From: Prosthecobacter debontii
GTDB lineage: Bacteria > Verrucomicrobiota > Verrucomicrobiia > Verrucomicrobiales > Akkermansiaceae
NCBI GenBank assembly: GCA_945869465.1
Contig: CAMBPB010000017.1
Span: forward strand, 1 to 42,504
DNA length: 42,504 nucleotides
Direction of reading: 5' to 3'
The notes under the pieces: model-generated
The model's input: only the letters and a program-made list of their open reading frames with translations
The model's database searches: none
Told to the model about the DNA's origin: nothing
Translations under genes and position numbers: made by a program
Shown: positions 20,311-28,944 of the stretch, in pieces
Layout of the letters: each line of letters opens with the position of its first letter
Numbering within the stretch: the stretch's first letter is position 1

Positions 20311-23300
20311 TTACTGCAAGGTGATGTGAACCCGCAGGAACCTGGCCTGGGCGGGTGCGGTGGCGAGGATCTGTTGGTTGGTGGCGTCGCTGCTAACAAC
20401 CTGATCGGTGATACCCGCCGTATTCCAGGTCGCGAGATCCGAGGACCACTCGACGGCGTAAACCAGATCAGTCGCGGCGAGGACCTTGGTGTAGTTGATC
20501 GTTAGAATTCCGCCGCTGAGCTCCATGTGCGCCGCGCACGCCGCCGAGGCGCCATGCGGGTCGAGGCCGAAGGCGTATTTCAGGAGGTTGGACATGCCGT
20601 CGCCGGACGGACAGGCGGTGGCTCCCGCGATGACCGGGTTCGAGGCGTCAGGTCCGAATTTGGCGACCTGCCAGGCCGGATAGCCCGAGGATGCCTGAAG
20701 ATTGTTGGCGATGATGGATCCGATAGTGGTGCCGCCGCCGTTGGTCGCGATGGAGCGGAAATAATAGGGCCCGCTTGCGGGAAGCCCGGTGACGACCAGG
20801 TCGACGGCCAGGTCGCTGGTGCCGGTCAGACCGGACGCTGCTCCCAACAGAACCTGCAGTGAAGTGATTTTCCGAACGGCCGAGCCGCCGGACTCCCCGA
20901 CGGTCACTGCGCCGCCCGCCGTGGTGCCGAGTGAGATCGGGCTGAAAAACTGGGCGACCTCCCCGAACCCATCCAACGTTCCCGAAGTGCCGGATCCGGC
21001 GAGCGTATTCACCACTCCCGCTGCGCTGATCCTGCGGATGCGGTGATTTCCCTTGTCCGCGACGTAGAGCACGCCGCCCACGCCCACGGCGAGTCCGGCT
21101 GGATCGGAGAAACGGGCGGAGGTTCCGGTCGCATCAACGAAGCCGGAGTTTGAAACATCACCGGCGAAGACACTGGTGAAACCGTCCGGAGCGATCTTGC
21201 GCACCGCCTGGCTGCCCGTTTCCGTCAGATAGACGAAACCGGCCGAATCCAAGGCGATCCCTAACGGGCTATTGAAGGTCGCCGCCGCGCCATTGGTGGA
21301 GCCTGCCACGCCGGTGCCTGCGAGAGCGGTCGCCGAGCCGTCCAGCGCGACCTTGCGGATGCGGTGGTTACCGGAATCCGCGACATAAAGCACGCCGAAG
21401 TTATCAATCGCCAACCCGGCCGGGTTACTGAAGCGGGTGGCGGTGGCGATGCCGTCCGTAAAGCCCACGGTGCCGAGGCCCGAATAGGTGCTAACGACTC
21501 CGGACGAGTCGATCGCGCGGATGCGGTGGTTGCTGGAATCCGCGACAAAAATGACGCCGCTGGCATTGATCGCGAGACCGACCGGCTGGTCGAATTGCGC
21601 GATATCATTCGCTCCGTCGGCGAAGCCTGCCACGCCTGTTCCAGCGAAGTTGCTGGTGCTGCCGTCCGCGGCGATCTTGCGGATGCGGTGGTTTTGCTTG
21701 TCCGCGATGTAGGTGTTTCCAGCCGCGTCGGTGACGATGCCGGAAGGTTGGCTGAATTTCGCCGCTGTGCCGCTGCCTTCCTGATAGCCGGAAGTCGATC
21801 CGGCCAGAGTGCTAACCGAAACGCCGTCGAATTCCGCATCCTGTGACCACTCGAACCAAACGGTGGTGGCGCTGTCACGCGGGTTGACGGTCGCGTTGAA
21901 CGTCGCGGTGCCGGTTTCCACGTTGGTGGCAGGCAGAGTGGTGAGAACCGGTGGATCGAGCACCACGCCGGCGACCGGGAATGTGAACACCGTTTTTTCC
22001 GGGGCGTCGTTAGAGATCACGACGTTGCCGCTGTAATTTCCAGCCGTGACCGCCGAAACCGTGATCTGGAACGTGGCCGAGCCGAGCGGTGCGATCACGC
22101 CGGTGCCGCCAGTGAGCTGGAATCCAGCAGGTAGATCCACCGAGCTGATTGTGAGCGGCCAGGTGCCGGGATTGGATATCGAGAATGAACGGGTGAACGG
22201 TTGGCCGGTCGGCGTATTGCCGAAATCGACGACGGCACTCTGCAAATGCGTGAGGACCGGGGCGCTGGTGCTGGCTCCGGCGAAGACCGAAATATCCGCC
22301 CGTGGCGTGACGAAACTGAGGATGCCACCGGTGAGCGAGTCGCGGTAGCTGGTGCCGCGCGCTTGAAAATAATAGGTGGCGCCGTAGAGCAGTGGTTGGT
22401 TGACGGCTGCGAACAGGGCCCGCACTCCGGTGCCCTCGGCATCAGGGTTGAGAATCACGGTCGGCAGGGCGGCGCTGCGAACGATTTTGCGCAGCAGTCC
22501 TTCCTGCGTAACGAACAAGGCTCCCGAGGAGTCGGCGAAAATCCCCTGCGGAAGGTCGAACTGGCAGGCGGTCACGGGAAATAGCCCGACCGCTGGCGAG
22601 TTCACCTGACCGGCGATTCCTGAACCCGCGAGCGTGCTCACCTCGCCATCCGGCGCAATTTTTCGGATGCGGTGATTTCCGGAATCCGTCACAAAAACCA
22701 CTCCGGAGCTGTCCACTGCGACGCTGCGGGGTGAGGCGAACTGGGCGGCAGCGCCGAGGCCATCGACAAATCCTTCCGCGCCGGTGCCGGCGAGGGTGGT
22801 GACATTTCCCGCGGAAATCACGCGGATGCAGTGGCTCCCGGTGTCTGCCACGACCACGCCGCCGCTGGTGTCGATGGCGACGCCCTGCGGCGAGGAAAAC
22901 TGGGCGATTTCCACCGCACCATCGGTCGATCCCGCGACGCCGGTGCCGGCGAGGGTCGAAACGACGCCGCCGGTGATTTTGCGGATGCGCTGGTTACCGG
23001 AATCCGCGACATAGATCGTTCCATCGGTGGCCACGGCGACGCCGGTGGGGTAAAGGAATTTCGCGGAAGCGGCCGCGCCTTCGGCAAATCCGGCGATGCC
23101 GGAACCGGCGAAAGTGCTCACGGCTCCAGCCGGGGTAATCATCCGGATGACGTGGCTCTGCTCGTCGGCGACGTAGAGATTTCCCCCGGGATCGATGGCG
23201 AGACCGGTGGGTCGTTCAAACTTCGCCGCAGTGCCGGTGCCGTCCTCGAAGCCACCCACGCCGGAGCCGGCGAAGGTGGTGACCACGCCTGCCGGGGTGA

Positions 23301-25998
23301 TTTTCCGGATCCGGTGGTTCAGGCGATCTGCCACAAAAACCTCACCCGCAGCGTTGGTGACGACTCCGGAGGGACTGGAAAATTGGGCGGCGATGCCGTT
23401 CGCGTCGCCGAAGCCCGCCACACCGGAACCGGCGAGCGTCTTCACCTCGTACGGCTTCAGCAGGCCGGGGTCGGTAGAAAATTCGAACGAAACGGTGGTG
23501 CGCGAGTTCTTAGGATCGACGTCTGCATTCATCACCGCCGAGGCCGGGGCCAAACTCGTGGCAGCGGCAGTCACCACGGTCGGGAAATCATACAAATAGA
23601 AGCTCTGCCCCAGCGTCTGCGTGATGCCGGTGGTCGTGGATTTCCAACGGAAATAATAGGTCACTCCGGCATCGAGACCGAGTGCGTTCACATCCAGAAT
23701 GTTTTTAACCTGAATGCCATACGTATCCGTGAACGCCGTGGAAGGCACGCTCAGCGGCTTGATGGCAATGCGCCGAATCAGGTGGTTCTCGGCGTCCGCG
23801 ACGAAGAGATTTCCATCGATCCCGACGACCACGCCGGTCGGCGCGCGGAATTGGGCGATGTTGGATTTTCCATTGATGAGGCCTTGGCTGCCGGTGCCGG
23901 CGACCGTCGTCACGCCGCCGAGTGAGTCGATGCTACGGATCTGGTGGTTCTGCTCATCGGCGATGTAGAGCGAGCCCGCGCCATCGGCGGCGATGCCGGA
24001 AGGCGTGTCGAATTGCGCCGAAGTGCCGTTGCCATCCATCGTTCCCTGGGTCGAGCCGGCGAAAGTGCTCACGGCTCCAGAGGTCGAGCCCACCGCCGTC
24101 ACCTTGCGGATGCGGTCGTTGAAGGTGTCCGCCACGTAGAGATTTCCGTCGGAAATGACCACACCTTGCGGAGTGTCGAACCGTGCGCCGCTGGCAGTGG
24201 CGGAATCCAGGAAGCCAGCGGTGCCGGATCCAGCGTAGGTGCTGACTGCGCCGACCGGGGTGACCTTGCGGATGCGGTGGTTGTTCGAGTCTGCGACGAA
24301 AACATTTCCGCTCGCATCCAGCGTCAGGCCGTAGGGAAAACTGAAACGGGCGACCGATCCGGCTCCTTCGATGAAGCCGGCGATGCCGGTGCCGGCGAGG
24401 TTTGTGACGGTCCACACACCGCCAGGAATCGCCGGGCGGCTTAATTTACAAATGCGGTGGTTGTAGGTGTCCGCGACGTAAACATTGCCATCCGGACCGA
24501 CCGCCAGCGCCGAGGGAAACGCAAACGCCGCCACCGGGCCAGGGCCGTTTGCGAGGCCGTAAAAGCCGGTTCCCGCGATGGTCACGAGGTTCCCGTCCAA
24601 GCCGATCATGCGGATCCGGTGATTCCCCGTGTCCGCAAAAAAGGTGTTTCCAAGCGTATCCTGAGCGACGCCGGAAGGGTAGCCGAGCTTGGCGGAAAGC
24701 CGTGCGCCGTCCTCAAATCCCGCCGTGCCGGTCCCGGCCAAGGTGCTCACGATCGGCAGAAAATCCGGATCAGTGGAAATTTCAAAAACGCCTACCTGAT
24801 CGCCCGGAGTGACGCGGCTATAGATGGTGGCGCCGGTCCGATTGTAATCCGAAACCGGGCTTTCGTAAGCGCCGATGTCCAGCGCCGCGCGAAGCACGCG
24901 GGGTTGGCCGCGCTGGTCGGTGAGCAGGGTCGTCGTGCCACCTGCATCGAGCGCGGGCGAGTCCGGCAGTGGCGGCATGGTCTTGGTCGGGCCGCCGAAA
25001 TTTCCAAGTGGCGAGAGCTTCGGATCGCCACTGGTGAGGTTGTTGGCGCCAGTCCAGGGTCCGAAAATGTTCTCACCTTCCGGCGCGGTGTTCTGGGTGA
25101 CGATGGAGCTCTGGATGCTGGAACTCGGCGTGCCGAAGAAGTCGTTGTAAATGCCGCCGCCGATGCGGTCTGCGCGGTTCCCGGCGAGAGTCGAGCTGCT
25201 CAGGGTCATCCGCGGGCTGCCGTTGAACATCGCCCCGCCGTAGAAGACCGCGCTGTTTCCGGAGAAAGTGGAGTTCGTGACCGTCAGCGTGCTCGAAAAG
25301 TCACTGTAAATACCGCCGCCTTGGAAATTCGACGTGTTGCGGTCGAAGGTTGAGCCGTTCACCGTCAAGACGCTGGAGTTGGAAATCGCGCCGCCATAGA
25401 GACCCACGAAGTTTTCAGTGAACGTGCAGCCGTTCACTGCCATGGTGGCGTTCTGGGCATTGTGGATCCCGCCGCCGTAGTTGAGCGCCGAGTTCCCGGT
25501 GAAGGTGCAACGCTCGATAGTCGCAGTGCCGTCATTGAAAATCGCTCCGCCGAATCCGTTGTCTGCCGCGCCGATGCGTTTACCGCCGGTCAAGGCAAGG
25601 CTGCGCAGGGTCAGATTTCCCGCAGCAGTGATCCGGATGATCCGCACCGAGCCGCCGCCGCTGACGGTCATGCCACCGACGAGCCCGCTGGCGTCGATGG
25701 TAACTCCCTTGCTCAGAACGAGCTCGCTGGTCAGGTTAATTGTTTGCCCACCCACGCCAGGGCTGAAATCAATGCTGCCGGCTGCCGGGACATCGATGAT
25801 CGCCTGCCGCAGGGAACCGGCTCCGGAATCATTCGCGTTCGAAACGCTCACATCGGCCGCGAATCCCGCCCTCGGGGTCAGCATGAGGGCTAGTGCCAGC
25901 CAGGCAACACGGGAATTCCCCTCAAAACGGGAGCGGAGGGTGCTGCCGAGGCGTTCGAGAAAACCCGGAGGCGGGCAGGTGGCTGGGAGCTGTTTCAT
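20311..25998 (-). CDS. Secreted protein with parallel beta-helix and three six-bladed NHL propellers (1895 aa)
   Basis: Start at 25998 (MKQLPATCPPPGF...) with a hydrophobic segment WLALALMLTPRAGFAAD as signal peptide; the n-region is longer than usual. Residues 45-365 form a parallel beta-helix of the choice-of-anchor-Q/polymorphic-outer-membrane type (repeated FTGNSA, GGGIHN and GGAI, closing with DQRGQPR...DIGAYES). Then come three groups of six NHL blades (about 418-743, 856-1169, 1396-1708), each blade of the type STLAGTGxAGFxDG...FVADSxNHRIRKI. They are separated by fibronectin-like segments (TTVSFEFSTDP) and one HYDIN-like domain (1249-1346). The C-terminal 120 residues are a module seen in many verrucomicrobial exported proteins (DGMSNLLKYAFGLDP...YAVEWSSDLATW). 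NHL propellers usually bind proteins or ligands. It is the first gene of the leftward block and probably its most upstream cistron. Confidence 0.9.
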   Translation of the reverse strand: MKQLPATCPPPGFLERLGSTLRSRFEGNSRVAWLALALMLTPRAGFAADVSVSNANDSGAGSLRQAIIDVPAAGSIDFSPGVGGQTINLTSELVLSKGVTIDASGLVGGMTVSGGGSVRIIRITAAGNLTLRSLALTGGKRIGAADNGFGGAIFNDGTATIERCTFTGNSALNYGGGIHNAQNATMAVNGCTFTENFVGLYGGAISNSSVLTVNGSTFDRNTSNFQGGGIYSDFSSTLTVTNSTFSGNSAVFYGGAMFNGSPRMTLSSSTLAGNRADRIGGGIYNDFFGTPSSSIQSSIVTQNTAPEGENIFGPWTGANNLTSGDPKLSPLGNFGGPTKTMPPLPDSPALDAGGTTTLLTDQRGQPRVLRAALDIGAYESPVSDYNRTGATIYSRVTPGDQVGVFEISTDPDFLPIVSTLAGTGTAGFEDGARLSAKLGYPSGVAQDTLGNTFFADTGNHRIRMIGLDGNLVTIAGTGFYGLANGPGPVAAFAFPSALAVGPDGNVYVADTYNHRICKLSRPAIPGGVWTVTNLAGTGIAGFIEGAGSVARFSFPYGLTLDASGNVFVADSNNHRIRKVTPVGAVSTYAGSGTAGFLDSATASGARFDTPQGVVISDGNLYVADTFNDRIRKVTAVGSTSGAVSTFAGSTQGTMDGNGTSAQFDTPSGIAADGAGSLYIADEQNHQIRSIDSLGGVTTVAGTGSQGLINGKSNIAQFRAPTGVVVGIDGNLFVADAENHLIRRIAIKPLSVPSTAFTDTYGIQVKNILDVNALGLDAGVTYYFRWKSTTTGITQTLGQSFYLYDFPTVVTAAATSLAPASAVMNADVDPKNSRTTVSFEFSTDPGLLKPYEVKTLAGSGVAGFGDANGIAAQFSSPSGVVTNAAGEVFVADRLNHRIRKITPAGVVTTFAGSGVGGFEDGTGTAAKFERPTGLAIDPGGNLYVADEQSHVIRMITPAGAVSTFAGSGIAGFAEGAAASAKFLYPTGVAVATDGTIYVADSGNQRIRKITGGVVSTLAGTGVAGSTDGAVEIAQFSSPQGVAIDTSGGVVVADTGSHCIRVISAGNVTTLAGTGAEGFVDGLGAAAQFASPRSVAVDSSGVVFVTDSGNHRIRKIAPDGEVSTLAGSGIAGQVNSPAVGLFPVTACQFDLPQGIFADSSGALFVTQEGLLRKIVRSAALPTVILNPDAEGTGVRALFAAVNQPLLYGATYYFQARGTSYRDSLTGGILSFVTPRADISVFAGASTSAPVLTHLQSAVVDFGNTPTGQPFTRSFSISNPGTWPLTISSVDLPAGFQLTGGTGVIAPLGSATFQITVSAVTAGNYSGNVVISNDAPEKTVFTFPVAGVVLDPPVLTTLPATNVETGTATFNATVNPRDSATTVWFEWSQDAEFDGVSVSTLAGSTSGYQEGSGTAAKFSQPSGIVTDAAGNTYIADKQNHRIRKIAADGSTSNFAGTGVAGFADGANDIAQFDQPVGLAINASGVIFVADSSNHRIRAIDSSGVVSTYSGLGTVGFTDGIATATRFSNPAGLAIDNFGVLYVADSGNHRIRKVALDGSATALAGTGVAGSTNGAAATFNSPLGIALDSAGFVYLTETGSQAVRKIAPDGFTSVFAGDVSNSGFVDATGTSARFSDPAGLAVGVGGVLYVADKGNHRIRRISAAGVVNTLAGSGTSGTLDGFGEVAQFFSPISLGTTAGGAVTVGESGGSAVRKITSLQVLLGAASGLTGTSDLAVDLVVTGLPASGPYYFRSIATNGGGTTIGSIIANNLQASSGYPAWQVAKFGPDASNPVIAGATACPSGDGMSNLLKYAFGLDPHGASAACAAHMELSGGILTINYTKVLAATDLVYAVEWSSDLATWNTAGITDQVVSSDATNQQILATAPAQARFLRVHITLQ

Positions 25999-26433
25999 GA
26001 TGACTTGAGACTCGGAAATGGATATGGAGATCAGGGTTTTGATTGAGGGGCGCCTGGGATGATTTTTAGTTAGAATCACTCGAAGCGGTCTGACGTTATC
26101 GAGGGAATCCTGCAAGAACCTCTCTGTGTTCTTATGACGTTGAGGTCGGTTGCTTCTCGCAACGAAAAACTCCAGGAATCGTCACGAAGTCGTGCAAATC
26201 TTGCATGATTTTGGGATATCGCGCGCGAAAGGGCGGAAATTACCCACCAACTCGGCTCAGCCCCCCTTCGCGGAGCCGCTCCTTCAACCGCTCCGCCGAG
26301 GCGCACACGAGACTCGGTTCACGTTCCCAAGGTAGCTGCGAGCGGCTTTTCATTTGGGTGGTTCCCCGCGCAACAGGCGTGACTTGGGTCGAGCCCTCCT
26401 CCCTCGCCGCCAAAAGTTGCCACAGCCACAGCG
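25999..26433. other. Gene-free leader region upstream of the giant-protein operon
   Basis: No credible gene lies here. The open frames at 26076-26306 and 26240-26437 lack family features and read through GC-rich sequence. The stretch just upstream of 25998 must hold the promoter and leader of the leftward operon; AT-rich DNA around 26060-26075 and 26150-26200 is the likeliest place, but no box pair with good spacing can be named with confidence. Confidence 0.4.
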
Positions 26434-26676
26434 TCACTTCACCCGCTCGCTGCGGCGGCGGGTTAGCTGGCCGGCGGAACCCAGCGCGCTGAGCGCCAGA
26501 TGGCTGGTGGGTTCCGGGACGGCGCTGAGTCCTTGATAAACTAGGTTGAGTTTGTTGCCATCCAACACGGCCAGCGAGACGGCGCCGACGGTTAGATCAT
26601 TGGTGAATCCGCGGGTGCCGTTGGCGGCGGCGGTGCGGGTGCTGAAGTCGCCCGCATCGAAGCTCGTGATCGGTTC
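26434..26676 (-). pseudogene. C-terminal remnant of a PEP-CTERM sorting-signal protein
   Basis: Reading leftward, the frame is open from just after a TGA at 26677-26679 to a TGA at 26434-26436 and contains no ATG. Its end reads SAVPEPTSHLALSALGSAGQLTRRRSERVK in outline: a VPEP motif, a segment where the hydrophobic helix should be, and an Arg-rich tail. This is the PEP-CTERM signal used by exosortase systems. The helix is interrupted by polar residues (Ser and Gln where Leu is expected), which suggests decay. Only about 80 codons remain and the N-terminal part is gone, so it is called a pseudogene. Confidence 0.7.
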
Positions 26677-26718
26677 TCAATCTTCTTCATTGCGTGATCC
26701 GTTTGTTCTGGTTTCACC

Positions 26719-26901
26719 TCACTCATGAAGCGCACTCAAAACCGCCTGCGGATTGCGCTCGACGACGCGCAACAAGGCCTTGGCCGGACCTTCGGGTTCC
26801 CTGCGTCCCTGCTCCCAGTTCTGAAGCGTCCGGATGGCCGTCCCAGAATGAAAGCTGGTGAAGGATGCTGCAGTCGATGCCCAAGAGGAGCGCCAAGGCA
26901 C
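26719..26901 (-). pseudogene. Broken HigA/XRE-type antitoxin fragment
   Basis: The C-terminal 35-40 codons encode IRTLQNWEQGRREPEGPAKA followed by LLRVVERNPQAVLSALH, which is the recognition helix and tail of HigA-like helix-turn-helix antitoxins. The upstream part of this frame (SSWASTAASFTSFHSG) does not match the family. A neighbouring frame shows LALLLGI, the kind of segment expected before the recognition helix, so a frameshift is likely. The frame stays open upstream of the GTG at 26899-26901, so that start is arbitrary. No HigB/RelE toxin gene is visible next to it. Confidence 0.6.
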
Positions 26902-26976
26902 GTGCTCACTCGCGTCGACGGTCGCAGACCGCCGCTACAACGCGCCATTGGCTTGATCCTGTGCCGGGCTGGTTGA

Positions 26977-27393
26977 CGACTCCCCTCCGCAAGCCAGCCT
27001 CCAACCGCAAATTGCCGAGAAGTGCTTGCTGCTGTCTCGTCTCTAACATCATTACTCGCCGGCACCAGCCAGGCGTATCTGGGCGGTTTCGAGGCGCAGG
27101 ACGGCTATCAGCCGTTTTCCAACGATGTGAAAGGCTACGATGCCGGACAATACCGCACCAACAACGGCGGGCCGGGTGGCGGACCGGGTGCCATCCCGAT
27201 CAATACCGGACTGTGGTCACGGCTTGATCCGGTAGCTCCCGGATTTCCCTACGCCACCGGGCATCAGAATTTCGACCGCACCTACGTGAACACTTCAGGT
27301 GCCTCGGGGCTGGCATCCGACTTGGGCCTGGTGTTGACGACCAATCACCAGGGCTGGAACGCGGGGCCGCTACAATATGGGATCTTGAAGTAG
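26977..27393 (+). pseudogene. Truncated N-terminal part of an exported (probably PEP-CTERM-type) protein
   Basis: The frame is open from just after a TGA at 26974-26976 to a TAG at 27391-27393. From a GTG at 27022 it encodes VLAAVSSLTSLLAGTSQAYL, a signal-peptide-like segment, then a secreted-type beta-rich sequence (GGFEAQDGYQPF, YDAGQYRTNN, LVLTTNHQGWNAG). The YLGGFE...GY opening is common in PEP-CTERM proteins of Verrucomicrobia. The protein stops after about 123 residues without any sorting signal, so it seems cut short. The PEP-CTERM stub at 26434-26676 lies on the opposite strand and cannot be a simple continuation. A short intact secreted protein is the alternative reading. Confidence 0.5.
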
Positions 27394-27404
27394 GGATCTG
27401 ATTG

Positions 27405-28019
27405 CTAGAACTGGTCGATGAATTCGGAATAGGTATCGGCGTTGCTGAGGAGTTGGGTTTCGTCGAGTTGGACATCGCTTGAGCCCATTTTGTAATTTCC
27501 TCCCCGATAATATCCGATGTCATCGGTTTGTGCCGCATGATGGCTTAGTTCGTGGAGTAAAACGGATGGAATTCCGTTGGGGTTGCCGCGAAGAAATCGA
27601 CGGTTGATGATGATCACGGGAGGGCCTGTCTTCCTCGCGTAACCGGCGACTCCACTGCTTTGTCCGATCAGATTGCGCTGAAGCCGCTCCGGCATGTTGG
27701 CGTCTTCGTCGATTCGGAGGGTGTAGCAACTGCGGACGGATTTGGTTTTCATCTGGCGAACCACCCGGGTGACCTGTTCCCGCACGCGGGGGGAGTCGTC
27801 TCCGAAATACGTTTGCAGGATACTCCGGGTCATTCTGGGCGAGGATGCAAGGGCTGAATCCGCCCTGTGAAGTTTAGCTTGGGAACAGTCCCAAGCCCGG
27901 CGTGCCAGACGGTCGTCGTTTCCCCGGGTGGATTGGATACGAACCGGCACCTGAGGGTTGCTGTCGCAGGAACAAAAAATCAAACCTGCAACCAGAAGTT
28001 GGCCACTAATTGTATGCAT
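27405..28019 (-). CDS. Aspzincin (M35/Lys-MEP-like) metallopeptidase, putative lipoprotein
   Basis: 204 residues from the ATG at 28019. The long upstream extension of the open frame is rejected because this start gives an export signal (MHTISGQLLVAGLIFCSC) with a possible lipid-attachment Cys at 16 or 18. The catalytic core is LLHELSHHAAQTDDIGYYRG: the HExxH motif at 156-160 (two zinc-binding His and the catalytic Glu157) followed by TDD, the aspzincin position where GTxD supplies the third zinc ligand (Asp166 or 167). The downstream NADTYSEF (193-200) matches the NADSY-like segment of lysine-specific metallo-endopeptidases. Gly is replaced by Gln in the GTxD motif. Such enzymes cut proteins outside the cytoplasm; the substrate is unknown. 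It lies among gene fragments and appears less GC-rich than its neighbours, so acquisition by transfer is possible. Confidence 0.75.
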   Translation of the reverse strand: MHTISGQLLVAGLIFCSCDSNPQVPVRIQSTRGNDDRLARRAWDCSQAKLHRADSALASSPRMTRSILQTYFGDDSPRVREQVTRVVRQMKTKSVRSCYTLRIDEDANMPERLQRNLIGQSSGVAGYARKTGPPVIIINRRFLRGNPNGIPSVLLHELSHHAAQTDDIGYYRGGNYKMGSSDVQLDETQLLSNADTYSEFIDQF

Positions 28020-28287
28020 TTGAGTAGTGAAAATCTTTGTCTTTGAAATGCTACGCAGCCCAAGTCCCCCGGTCAGGGCAAGATCGAACGCATAGTTACC
28101 GCCACGCCCGCGTTTGGATGCGTGGGTATGTGCTTGATCTTCTGCCGCTTGCAAGCAGTGAGGAATTTTCCGCAGATTGCGCTTCTCGCGCATGAACTTG
28201 TAAAGTTGTATTGAGCAGTTTCCGAAACGATTCAGGTCTTTAACTTGAGATCCGCTTGTTTTTTGAAAATGTGCAGTTTGCGACTGA

Positions 28288-28458
28288 CACCGCAGCCATC
28301 GCAGCACCCTTGGCGGCGACCTCAGCGACCTTCGCACCATGACCTCCGGCCGTGGCCAGTTCTCCATGGAGTTCAGCCACTACGCCCCATGTCCGAAAAA
28401 CGTCTCCGCCGACGTTATCGTCAAGGCCAAGGAAGAAGCCCTCCGCGCCGCCAAGTAA
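28288..28458 (+). pseudogene. fusA: C-terminal fragment of elongation factor G
   Basis: The frame reads [21 protein letters not shown], then [21 protein letters not shown] and ends ALRAAK with TAA at 28456-28458. This is the end of EF-G domain V: the LRxMTxGRGxFxMEFxHY signature near the C-terminus is diagnostic. An in-frame TGA at 28285-28287 and unrelated sequence further upstream show that the rest of the gene (normally about 700 codons) is absent. About 50 codons survive and are well preserved. The fragment is followed at once by an intact intrinsic terminator. A complete EF-G gene must lie elsewhere. Confidence 0.8.
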
Positions 28459-28491
28459 CGCCCATCACCGGACGCCGCGACCCGTCTCAAC

Positions 28492-28526
28492 AAAACCCGC
28501 CGTCCCACCAAGGTCGGCGGGTTTTT
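28492..28526 (+). terminator. Intrinsic terminator behind the EF-G fragment
   Basis: An 11-bp perfect stem, aaaacccgccg (28492-28502) paired with cggcgggtttt (28515-28525), encloses a 12-nt loop and runs into a T tract (ttttt ending at 28526). It lies 34 bp after the stop of the EF-G fragment, as expected for the terminator of the ancestral gene. The A run on the left also allows some function leftward. Confidence 0.85.
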
Positions 28527-28944
28527 CGTTCGACCGCGAATCCAGAGTCTGCGCCAGCAGTCTTTTTGATAAGACGGCGAACCCCTGATCTGCCTGATCA
28601 TCCCCAAAAAACAGTGCACCCACCGTCCGGAGAAACCGACATTTTAAATGCGAGGAATTTGCTTTTGGGATGAAGACCGCTGATAAAGCTCATGAGAGGA
28701 CCGGCCTGCCTGTCGAAGCCTTCTTGGCCTTCGTAGCTTCAGCGAAGCAGGCGGCGAAGACCGGAGGGCGGGAAAAAGGCGGTTGGTCCGCCCATTAACT
28801 GAGTTGAGTGTATTATCCCAACCAGCGCCAATGAGGTGAAGAATATTTGCAAATAATATGTATTTGTTTTGTGCCGTTCACTTCGCTTTCAAAAAAAGCG
28901 ACTTCACAGGGATTGCCTCGCTTGTGGTGAATTGCAAACGATTT
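28527..28944. other. Gene-free intergenic stretch with small inverted repeats
   Basis: No gene is supported. The stretch contains an imperfect hairpin around 28729-28747 (cttcg and cgaag arms with a 9-nt loop) inside a ccttcgtagcttcagcgaag-type segment of the sort that tends to recur between genes, and a perfect 12-bp palindrome tatttgcaaata at 28844-28855. The last 100 bases are AT-rich and form the downstream flank of the ceramidase-fusion gene; no clear terminator for that gene was found. Confidence 0.4.

Noticed and set aside
26076..26437. Short minus-strand frames upstream of the operon
   Set aside because: No family features or start context; composition fits noncoding GC-rich DNA.
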